A stretch of 5,767 bases of DNA. Origin: Actinomycetales bacterium. Lineage in GTDB: Bacteria > Actinomycetota > Actinomycetes > Actinomycetales > Microbacteriaceae. Where the stretch lies: the NCBI GenBank assembly GCA_028868555.1, contig JAGWUG010000065.1:1-5767 (forward strand), written 5' to 3'. Numbering within the stretch: position 1 is the stretch's first letter; the number at the start of each line of letters is the position of its first letter. Below are positions 1 to 5,767 of this stretch, piece after piece. The position numbers and the translations under genes were made by a program. A model generated the notes under the pieces. It searched no databases, was not told where the DNA came from, and saw only the letters and a program-made list of their open reading frames with translations.

Positions 1-3000
1 AAGGCCTCGCTCGGCGACGAGCTGGTGGCCGAGCCACAGCTACCCGAAAAGGCCTCCATGGCCGACCGCTCTGCGGCCACCATCGGCCTGATGCGTCAAG
101 GCATTCCCGTGATTTACCAGGGCGCGCTGGAACACAACACTCGCGTGACCGTGTTCCGCGGTAAGCCAGACTTCCTAGTGCACCAAGACTGGGATCTTGC
201 CTTTGAGGACGGCAAGCTCACCGCCCGCAAGATGCGTGAGACCTCGGGTGAATACGGCTACACGGCCTGGGATGCAAAGTATGCAAGCAACGCCAAGCCA
301 AACTACGCCCTTCAGGTTGCGTTGTACATCAGCGCACTTGAGAGCGCCGGCTGGAAGGCCACCGATGCCCAGCACGGTGTCATCCTGGGAGACCGCAGCC
401 TAGAAGTCTTCAGCGAGGCTGAGGTGGTTCCGGTAATGGAGCTGGCTCGCCTAGAACTCGACCGCACCATCGACAGCTTTGTTGCCATGTGGGATGCACA
501 CAAGGTTGATGAGTTCCTCGAAAACTTCACCTGGAGCTGCAGCCGCAAATCCTTCTGCGACATCTGCGAATACCCGGAACTCTGCGACTTGAAGCGTCAC
601 GAAAACGACGACCTGCTACTCGTGCACAACATCAACGGCAGCCAGGTTGAGAAGCTCCGCCAGGCCGGAATCCAAAGCGTTGCCCAGCTTGGCGCTGCAC
701 CGAGCGAGGCCCGACCTGCAAACCTAGACGAGAACATCTTCAACCGTCTGCGGACCCAGGCTCAGGCACAGACGCTATCCAAAGCAACTGGTGATCCGGT
801 TTCCTTCCTGCTGCCAGACCCAATGCTGCAGTATCTGCCGCCTGCCAACCCAGGTGACATCTACTTCGACATGGAGGGCTTCCCTTATTACAAGGAGAAG
901 GGCGGACTCGAGTACCTGTTTGGCAACTGGACTCCAGAGGGCGAGTTTGTGGACTTCTGGGCTCACAGCCGCGATGAAGAAGCCGCCGCCTTTGTGCAGT
1001 TCATGAACTGGGCGCTTGCCCGCCTAGAGCGCCACCCTGAGGCTCACATCTACCACTACGCCTCCTACGAGCAGTCCGCGCTTCGCAAGCTGGCGTCTCG
1101 TCACGGAGTGATGGAGCAGGAAGTCACCCGGCTAGAGCAGACCGGTCGCTTCATTGACCTGGCAACTTTCGTTCGCAAGAGCCTGGTGATTGGCCAGGAG
1201 TCTTACTCAATCAAGTACCTGGAGCGCTATTACGGCTTCAAGCGAACCGCTGATGTGAAGAAGGCCACCGACAGCGTGGACGGCTACGACCAGTGGCTTG
1301 AGCTAAAGGCCATTGCTGCCGACGAGGGCCGAGAGGTAACCGAGCGCCAGGCTGCGGAAAACGACGCCGCACAGGTGCTTGCAGATCTAAAGCTCTACAA
1401 CAAAGAAGACGTGATCTCCACCAAGGCCCTCTACGACTGGCTGGCCGGCATGGAAGGTGCGAGCAGCAAGTACGGGGATGACCCAGACCCAAAAGTAAGT
1501 AACGCCGACAACAACCAGTCGGCGTCGGCAATCATCCTCCAGCAGCTGCAGGAGAAGACCCGCCAGCTCTTCGAGCCGCTCGAGGATTGGGATTGGGGAA
1601 TCGACGAGGCGGCTGACGAACGTGCCTTGGCCTGGGCCGCGCTTGCGCACTCCATCCTCTTTTATCGTCGTGAAGACGTCATGTACTGGAGCGAGCTCTA
1701 TCTGCGACTAGAGCAGGATGAGGCCGCCATGGAGGCCGACCGCAAGGCCGAGTTGCTGACCAACGTTGTGATCGAGTCCAGCGAGCCGGGTCGCATGTCC
1801 AAGGGTCAGCCAACCACAAAACTTGTGATTCGCGCCAACCTAGACCCCGAGGGCCTCTTCCGCCCCAAGGAGGGCGACAAAGTGGTGATGCGCCACAACC
1901 TACGCGGTGGGCGCTCCGGCTGGACCTTGGGCGAAGTAATGGAAGTCGAAGGCGGCGCAATCCGCCTGAAGCGCACGGCTACGGCAGCCACCGAGAACCT
2001 TCTCCCCACCGCCATCCTCGACTACCAGTTCTTTAGCGCAGCCAATAAGCAGGAGGCATTGAATTCCCTGGCAGACCGGATTGCTGAAGTATGGGAAAGC
2101 CCAAAGAACGAAGCGCCCGAGGGCTTTGCCGCACTAGATCTGCTGTTGCGTCGACCACCTCGTCTAAAGGGTGACCTTGCACTAACCAAGCCTCACCCAG
2201 AGAGCCCCCTGGTTGGCATCATCGACACCATTTCACGGCTCGACAACTCGGTTCTCGCCATTCAGGGCCCACCAGGAGCCGGCAAGACCTACGTGGCATC
2301 ACATGCAATCGCCTACCTACTCAATCAGGGTGCCCGCATCGGTGTCGTGACCACCTCTCACAAGGCGTGCGAGAACCTGCTCGAAGCCTGTATCAATCAA
2401 GGCGTCGACATAGACCGGGTCTACAAGTCCAATCGCAGCGGCGACACTACCGAGCGCGACTGGCACACCCCAGACTCTAAAGAGCTAGCAAAGGAAATCA
2501 AGCCGATTACCGATGGTGTTCTGGTTGGCGGCACCGCGTGGACCTTCTCAAACCCCGCCATCGCCGACCTGGTTTTTGACTACATCTTCATCGACGAAGC
2601 CGCCCAGTTCTCAATGGTTGACGCGCTGGCGGTGGCGAACGCCACCAAAAACCTAGTACTTCTGGGAGACCCGCAACAGCTGCCGCAGGTTGTCACAGCC
2701 ATCCACCCGGGAGGAGTAGAAAACTCTGCTCTCGGCCACTACATGGGTGACCAGGAACTGCTACCAATCACCCACGGCTATTTCCTGGACACCACCCACC
2801 GCCTGCACCCGGAGGTAAACAAGGCCGTTTCCTGGTTGTCGTACAACAACCAGCTGAAAGCCAATCCGGGTAACGCCTCACGAACTGCGCAGGGGTGCGA
2901 ACCCGGCGTGACCATCACTCCGCTAGATCACCAGTTCAATAGCACCAGCAGTACTGAGGAGGCCCAGGCGGTTCTTGACCGCCTTTCGCACCTGACTGGC

Positions 3001-3375
3001 AGTGCGGGTCAGCTAAGCCAGGAAGAAATCCTGGTGGTAAGCCCCTACAACGCGCAGGTCGACCTGCTTCGTGAACTGCTCGACGAAGCCGGATTCGTTC
3101 AGGTGGAAGTTGGAACGGTGGACAAGTTCCAGGGTCGCGAAGCCAAGTTGGTTCTCGTGTCCATGGCCGCCTCCAGCGCCGAAGACGCGCCGCGCGGAAT
3201 TGAGTTCCTCTTTGATCGCAACCGTCTCAACGTGGCAATCAGCCGCGCTCAGGTGGCCTGTGAAATCTTCGTTTCTGCCCGACTCATCATGGCTAACTTT
3301 AAGAATCTCAAAGAACTCAAAGCACTAAGCCGCTTCATCGGGCTCTTCGAATACGCCCAGGCCGGAGAGCTCTAA
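1..3375 (+). CDS. TM0106-family RecB-like nuclease / DEDDy exonuclease / SF1 helicase fusion, 5' end missing
   Basis: Frame 1 is open from base 1 to the TAA at 3373-3375, giving 1124 visible residues (numbered from codon 1). The GTG at 25 and ATG at 58 lie inside the conserved protein, so the true start is probably upstream of the window. Residues about 40-200 form a RecB/Cas4-type nuclease: GKPD with D57, D91-A-K93, Q105 and Y109, then cysteines C180, C186, C189 and C195, of which the last three match the CX2CX5C iron-sulphur pattern of AddB/Cas4 nucleases. Residues about 285-480 form a DEDDy RNase H-fold domain: D290, E292, D386, Y466 and D470. Residues about 600-660 look like a beta-rich 1B domain. 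The SF1 helicase follows: Walker A GPPGAGKT 756-763, DEAA 865-868, GDPQQLPQ 889-896, R934 in THRLHP, motif V 1038-1047 and motif VI NRLNVAISRA 1074-1083. Cytoplasmic nucleic-acid processing is expected, but substrate and pathway are unknown. Downstream genes are convergent. Family call is firm; function is inference. Confidence 0.93.
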   Translation, partial: KASLGDELVAEPQLPEKASMADRSAATIGLMRQGIPVIYQGALEHNTRVTVFRGKPDFLVHQDWDLAFEDGKLTARKMRETSGEYGYTAWDAKYASNAKPNYALQVALYISALESAGWKATDAQHGVILGDRSLEVFSEAEVVPVMELARLELDRTIDSFVAMWDAHKVDEFLENFTWSCSRKSFCDICEYPELCDLKRHENDDLLLVHNINGSQVEKLRQAGIQSVAQLGAAPSEARPANLDENIFNRLRTQAQAQTLSKATGDPVSFLLPDPMLQYLPPANPGDIYFDMEGFPYYKEKGGLEYLFGNWTPEGEFVDFWAHSRDEEAAAFVQFMNWALARLERHPEAHIYHYASYEQSALRKLASRHGVMEQEVTRLEQTGRFIDLATFVRKSLVIGQESYSIKYLERYYGFKRTADVKKATDSVDGYDQWLELKAIAADEGREVTERQAAENDAAQVLADLKLYNKEDVISTKALYDWLAGMEGASSKYGDDPDPKVSNADNNQSASAIILQQLQEKTRQLFEPLEDWDWGIDEAADERALAWAALAHSILFYRREDVMYWSELYLRLEQDEAAMEADRKAELLTNVVIESSEPGRMSKGQPTTKLVIRANLDPEGLFRPKEGDKVVMRHNLRGGRSGWTLGEVMEVEGGAIRLKRTATAATENLLPTAILDYQFFSAANKQEALNSLADRIAEVWESPKNEAPEGFAALDLLLRRPPRLKGDLALTKPHPESPLVGIIDTISRLDNSVLAIQGPPGAGKTYVASHAIAYLLNQGARIGVVTTSHKACENLLEACINQGVDIDRVYKSNRSGDTTERDWHTPDSKELAKEIKPITDGVLVGGTAWTFSNPAIADLVFDYIFIDEAAQFSMVDALAVANATKNLVLLGDPQQLPQVVTAIHPGGVENSALGHYMGDQELLPITHGYFLDTTHRLHPEVNKAVSWLSYNNQLKANPGNASRTAQGCEPGVTITPLDHQFNSTSSTEEAQAVLDRLSHLTGSAGQLSQEEILVVSPYNAQVDLLRELLDEAGFVQVEVGTVDKFQGREAKLVLVSMAASSAEDAPRGIEFLFDRNRLNVAISRAQVACEIFVSARLIMANFKNLKELKALSRFIGLFEYAQAGEL

Positions 3376-3380
3376 GAGAG

Positions 3381-3401
3381 GCTAATCGCTAGACGATTAG
3401 C
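3381..3401. terminator. Hairpin between convergent genes, possible weak bidirectional terminator
   Basis: An 8-bp perfect inverted repeat (GCTAATCG at 3381-3388, CGATTAGC at 3394-3401) encloses a 5-base loop. It begins six bases after the stop of the nuclease-helicase gene. Its loop and right arm are also the last codons and stop (3389-3391) of the DUF4328 gene on the other strand. There is no clean T-tract on either side: plus-strand transcripts continue into GCCTTGAGG, and minus-strand transcripts continue into CCTCTCTTAG, which is only moderately U-rich. The position argues for termination or 3'-end protection of both transcripts, while the poor tails keep confidence moderate. Confidence 0.5.
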
Positions 3402-4036
3402 GCCTTGAGGTCTCCGTCAATCTCGCGGAACAACTTGCGAGCCATCATCATTGGCACAGCGAAGAACGGCATGACGCAGGCGGTAATCACAAAGCCCTGA
3501 TAAATCAGCGAAGTATCCTTGCCCGTCGCTGCCTGGAGCCCAAACGAAGCCACATTGTTGACAACCTGCCACACCAGCCAGAACCGCAACAGGCTGCGTT
3601 TGCGCTCGTCAGCATTAGCGGCGCCAACACCCGCAACGTCGCGCAGAACCAGATACGGCAGGATGAGTGCCGCCACCGGAATAAACCAGGATCCAATAGC
3701 CCAACCAGCGCCCCAACGCGTAGTTACCCCGCGCTCGCGCACAAACCGCACGGCGCGAAAACCAAAGTTGATCAGCGCGATCAAGAACCAAAGGTTGGTC
3801 AATGCAAAAGCCATAAGGCCAAGTACCGCAAAGAGAGCCCGGTAAGCCTCATCGGGGGACGCAAAACTGCTGGAACGATCCGCCAACAGGGCAGAGAACG
3901 CTGGGATGGCTGGGAACAATGCCAGGGCAGCAAGCAGCGATGTGAGAGCTCCCCAAAGTGCCGAAGCGCCAATCGACTCCGCCCATACCGAGAAACGGTT
4001 ACGAGGGTCGCGGGCTCGGGACTTAGTTAATGCCAT
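3389..4036 (-). CDS. DUF4328 domain-containing integral membrane protein
   Basis: This 215-residue protein has five hydrophobic segments at about residues 26-51, 67-93, 110-131, 150-168 and 178-198, and a basic N-terminus (KSRARDPRNR) with no obvious cleavable signal peptide. The recognisable part is residues 83-133: WFLIALINFGFRAVRF, then GAGWAIGSWFIP around 109-120, then PYLVLRDV at 127-134. This is the aromatic-rich W/F, GWAIG-WFIP, P-Y-V-RD pattern of DUF4328. The family has no established function, and none is proposed here. The ATG at 4034-4036 overlaps the 3' end of the PHP gene by 14 bases and has no strong Shine-Dalgarno upstream, so translation is probably coupled to the PHP gene and transcription shared with it. 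The gene ends 13 bases from the convergent nuclease-helicase gene. Codon use is ordinary for the window, and the reading frame is intact. Confidence 0.85.
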   Translation of the reverse strand: MALTKSRARDPRNRFSVWAESIGASALWGALTSLLAALALFPAIPAFSALLADRSSSFASPDEAYRALFAVLGLMAFALTNLWFLIALINFGFRAVRFVRERGVTTRWGAGWAIGSWFIPVAALILPYLVLRDVAGVGAANADERKRSLLRFWLVWQVVNNVASFGLQAATGKDTSLIYQGFVITACVMPFFAVPMMMARKLFREIDGDLKALIV

Positions 4037-4964
4037 GACTCAATGATGCCAGCGAAGGGTTGGTGGACTGGGCAATGATGGCTGCCAGGGTGGCCGGTGG
4101 GGTTAGGTTCTCGCCCAGCAGGTTGGGCTTTCCGGTTCCGTGATAGTCGCTAGAACCCGTCACCAATAGGTTGAACTCCGCTGCAAGTTGCACAAACCAC
4201 TCGGTTGCGTGAGCCGGAACATCTCGGTGATGCGCCTCGAATCCAGCTAGGCCAGCATCGATCAACTCCAAGAAGTGCGCTCTTGGCATAGGTTCCCCAG
4301 GCTTTGGCCCGCCACCGCGGGCCATCGGGTGAGCCACAATAGGCACACCGCCGGCGGCACGCACTAAACCGATGGCGTCGACCGTCTCCGGCACACCGCG
4401 GTTAGGCACGTAGTACTTCGTGCCCGGACGGACCCAGTCAAAGAATGGCTCGCGTGAGTCAATGATTCCGCGCTCAATCATGGCATCGGCGATAGCCGGA
4501 CGGCCAGCAACCTTGCCATCGGCCAAGACCTCGAGCACGTGCTCCCAGGTGATGTCAAAGTCTGCGGAAAGACGCTCGGTGATTGCCTGCAAACGGTCAA
4601 CACGGCTACTGACCGATTCGCCCAAGATGCGTTTGAGGGCCTCGTTCTCCGGGTCGGGCAAATAGGCCAACAGATGCACCGTGAACTTGTGCTGCGTGTC
4701 GCGCTGCACTCGAGTAGTCAGTTCAATACCCGGTACGAATCCCAGGCCTATCCTCTGAGCCTCTGCCCGCGCCTCATCCCAACCCGCAACAGTGTCGTGG
4801 TCGGTGAGAGCAACGATGTCCAGTCCCGCATCCTTGGCCTCGCGCATTACCTGCGCTGGAGTTCCCCTGCCATCGGACCGCACCGAGTGGGTGTGCAGGT
4901 CGATGCGAGCGTCGTTGGCAATCAAGCCGCCGGCAGGCGCATCGGTGGGGTTAATGGGGGTCAC
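4023..4964 (-). CDS. PHP-domain metal-dependent phosphoesterase, RNase AM/YciV-like
   Basis: From the GTG at 4962-4964 the product has 313 residues. It carries the full PHP metal-binding set: H24-T-H26, D31, TDHD 54-57, E81, H97, H212, E243 and D273/H275 in SSDYHG. It also has the GRPAIA segment (154-159) typical of the YciV/TrpH branch. Relatives in that branch hydrolyse phosphate esters of nucleotides and short RNA 5' ends (3',5'-nucleotide bisphosphate phosphatase, RNase AM). The same activity here is inferred from family membership. No signal or membrane segment is seen, so a cytoplasmic enzyme is expected. The reading frame extends to a TTG at 4980-4982, but that codon lies at the edge of the preceding gene's terminator stem and upstream of a -10 box. 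The GTG, six bases after that box, is preferred as a leaderless start. A TTG 13 codons further in is a weaker alternative. The 3' end overlaps the DUF4328 gene by 14 bases. Confidence 0.9.
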   Translation of the reverse strand: MTPINPTDAPAGGLIANDARIDLHTHSVRSDGRGTPAQVMREAKDAGLDIVALTDHDTVAGWDEARAEAQRIGLGFVPGIELTTRVQRDTQHKFTVHLLAYLPDPENEALKRILGESVSSRVDRLQAITERLSADFDITWEHVLEVLADGKVAGRPAIADAMIERGIIDSREPFFDWVRPGTKYYVPNRGVPETVDAIGLVRAAGGVPIVAHPMARGGGPKPGEPMPRAHFLELIDAGLAGFEAHHRDVPAHATEWFVQLAAEFNLLVTGSSDYHGTGKPNLLGENLTPPATLAAIIAQSTNPSLASLSHGIN

Positions 4965-4976
4965 GCCCCCAGCATA
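4964..4976 (-). promoter_or_regulatory. -10 box and leaderless start of the PHP gene
   Basis: On the minus strand TATGCT (4976-4971) fits the actinobacterial TANNNT -10 consensus. Six bases (GGGGGC) separate it from the GTG at 4964-4962. Transcription normally starts about seven bases after the -10 hexamer, so the transcript should begin at or next to the start codon, leaving no room for a ribosome binding site. No good -35 hexamer is seen at 17-18 bases spacing (AGAAAT at best). The -35 region coincides with the terminator stem of the upstream PTS gene. The motif is short, so this is a well-fitting prediction rather than proof. Confidence 0.6.
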
Positions 4977-5011
4977 AGACAAGAGGGCCCGGGATTTCTC
5001 CCGAGCCCTCT
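4974..5011 (-). terminator. Intrinsic terminator of the PTS permease gene
   Basis: A 13-bp stem is formed by 4982-4994 and 4999-5011 with a 4-base loop. It is rich in G and C (AGAGGGC then CGGGA on the plus-strand left arm). In minus-strand RNA the single non-Watson-Crick position (4989/5004) is a G-U wobble, whereas in plus-strand RNA it would be a C-A mismatch, so the structure is tuned to the minus strand. The stem is followed by the moderately U-rich UGUCUUAU. It starts 30 bases after the PTS stop codon, which fits rho-independent termination. The imperfect U-tract may allow some readthrough into the PHP gene. Confidence 0.75.
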
Positions 5012-5041
5012 CGTAGTTTTCAGCTAGATGCCGAAGGAGTT

Positions 5042-5767
5042 TTACTCCTCGATGACAGCTGGGCTACCGATGCCCTTAGCGATTACTACTGCTACAGCGG
5101 TAACAACGGTACCAACCAGCAGAGCGATCACGTAGGTGAACCAGTCGCTCACCAGTGGGAATACGAAGATTCCACCGTGAGGAGCTGGCAGGTGGTTGCC
5201 GAATACGCCAACCAGTGCACCAGTTACAGCCGAACCGAGCATGATCGAAGGGATCACGCGGATTGGGTCAGCAGCAGCGAAAGGAATTGCACCCTCAGAG
5301 ATGAAGGATGCACCGAGCAGCCAGGCTGCCTTACCGTTCTCGCGCTCAGCCTCAGTGAAGAGCTTCTTGCGGATTACGGTTGCGAGAGCCAGACCCAGTG
5401 GAGGAGTCATACCGGCAGCCATAACGATTGCCATGATTACACCCTGGTTGCCCGAAGCAGCGGTGGCGCTAACCGAGAGACCAGTAACAGCGAAGGTGTA
5501 AGCAACCTTGTTTACTGGGCCACCCATGTCGAATGCCATCATCAGACCGAGAACGATACCCAGCAGTGCCAGCGAGGTGGTACCCATGCTTGCAAGGCCG
5601 TTCTGGAGCGAGGTCATAAGAGCCGAGATTGGGCCCTGGAGAACGATAACCATGACCAGACCGGTTACCAGCGATGCGAGCAGTGGGATTACAACTACTG
5701 GCATCAGTGGGCGGATCCAGCCTGGTACAGGCCAACGCGAGATCCAGAGTGCCAGACCACCGGCGAG
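5042..5767 (-). CDS. fruA: PTS fructose-family permease, EIIC domain C-terminal part, 5' end missing
   Basis: The frame is open from base 5767 to the TAA at 5044-5042, giving 241 visible residues (numbered from the window edge). The ATG at 5704 is internal (residue 22). Diagnostic EIIC-fructose motifs are present: FDMGGPVNK at 79-87, ISEGAIPFAAADP at 156-168, RVIPS at 170-174 and PAPHGGIF at 194-201, within several hydrophobic segments. The protein is the membrane channel of a phosphotransferase system that imports and phosphorylates a sugar, most likely fructose. Any EIIA/EIIB parts, usually fused N-terminally in FruA, lie outside the window, so the symbol is probable rather than proven. Codons are strongly biased (GGT, GCT, GTT/GTA, AAG, AAC, ATC) compared with the GCC/GTG-richer neighbours, suggesting high expression. 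A strong hairpin follows the stop. The final residues (GSPAVIEE) are a short polar tail with no extra domain fused at the C-terminus. Confidence 0.92.
   Translation of the reverse strand, partial: LAGGLALWISRWPVPGWIRPLMPVVVIPLLASLVTGLVMVIVLQGPISALMTSLQNGLASMGTTSLALLGIVLGLMMAFDMGGPVNKVAYTFAVTGLSVSATAASGNQGVIMAIVMAAGMTPPLGLALATVIRKKLFTEAERENGKAAWLLGASFISEGAIPFAAADPIRVIPSIMLGSAVTGALVGVFGNHLPAPHGGIFVFPLVSDWFTYVIALLVGTVVTAVAVVIAKGIGSPAVIEE

Noticed and set aside
25..60. GTG at 25 or ATG at 58 as the real start of the nuclease-helicase gene
   Set aside because: The frame is open to base 1, the residues before these codons look like normal coding sequence, and a start here would remove the N-terminal part of the RecB-like nuclease domain.
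1238..2015. Several minus-strand reading frames of 69-97 codons opposite the nuclease-helicase gene
   Set aside because: They overlap one another and the conserved DEDDy and helicase linker region; their Arg/Pro/Ser-rich translations look like codon-bias shadows.
3519..3845. 108-codon plus-strand reading frame opposite the DUF4328 gene
   Set aside because: The translation is low-complexity, rich in Arg/Ala/Thr, typical of the reverse of a hydrophobic GC-rich gene, with no supporting start signal.
4965..4982. TTG at 4980-4982 as the start of the PHP protein
   Set aside because: It lies at the edge of the upstream terminator stem and before the TATGCT box, so a transcript from that promoter would not contain it. 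The first six residues show no conserved feature.
4539..5027. 162-codon plus-strand reading frame opposite the PHP gene
   Set aside because: Antisense shadow of a gene with a complete set of PHP catalytic motifs; the translation has no recognisable domain and it runs through the terminator hairpin.
5035..5135. Plus-strand AAGGAG followed by an ATG at 5052 and a 27-codon reading frame
   Set aside because: It is antisense to the well-supported PTS coding end, the spacing of 12 bases is long, and the apparent ribosome site is explained by the GAG-GAG codons and stop region forming a 6-bp inverted repeat (5035-5040/5044-5049).
1..5767. Defence island, CRISPR-Cas or mobile element linked to the Cas4-like nuclease
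   Set aside because: No direct-repeat array, transposase, integrase, toxin-antitoxin or other defence gene is present; the flanking genes are housekeeping-type, and the RecB-like domain belongs to the TM0106 architecture rather than Cas4 itself.

Overview
The window reads as chromosomal DNA from a high-GC Gram-positive bacterium (Actinomycetota), most plausibly a small-genome member of the Microbacteriaceae. The grounds are moderately high GC (mid-50s percent by eye), GTG start use, a DUF4328-type membrane protein, a TM0106-family nuclease-helicase and an apparently leaderless gene. The taxonomic placement is inference. Four protein-coding genes fill almost everything. No RNA gene, insertion sequence, CRISPR array, attachment site or origin was seen.

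Region 1 (1-3375, plus strand) is the 3' 1124 codons of a very large gene that enters from the left edge. The product combines three enzyme-like modules in one chain: a RecB/Cas4-type nuclease with a cysteine cluster, a DEDDy (RNase H-fold) exonuclease-like domain, and a UPF1/DNA2-like superfamily 1 helicase. Key motifs of all three are intact in the visible part. This is the TM0106 family, whose biological role is poorly known, and it is the most interesting gene here.

Region 2 (3389-4964, minus strand) is a two-gene unit transcribed toward region 1. A PHP-domain phosphoesterase (RNase AM/YciV-like) comes first, followed by a five-segment DUF4328 membrane protein whose start overlaps the PHP stop by 14 bases. 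The two are probably translationally coupled. The convergent end with region 1 is only 13 bases wide and carries an 8-bp perfect hairpin that reaches into the DUF4328 stop codon.

Region 3 (4965-5767, minus strand) is the 3' end of a fructose-family PTS permease gene (EIIC domain) that enters from the right edge. Its codon use suggests high expression. It ends in a strong hairpin whose tail runs directly into a -10 box for the PHP gene. That -10 box lies six bases before a GTG, so the PHP message is probably leaderless. PTS terminator, PHP promoter and PHP start are packed into about 50 bases.

Nothing in the sequence shows that the nuclease-helicase, the PHP/DUF4328 pair and the PTS gene act in one pathway. 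The layout is that of ordinary compact chromosome, and no defence island or mobile-element signature was seen.
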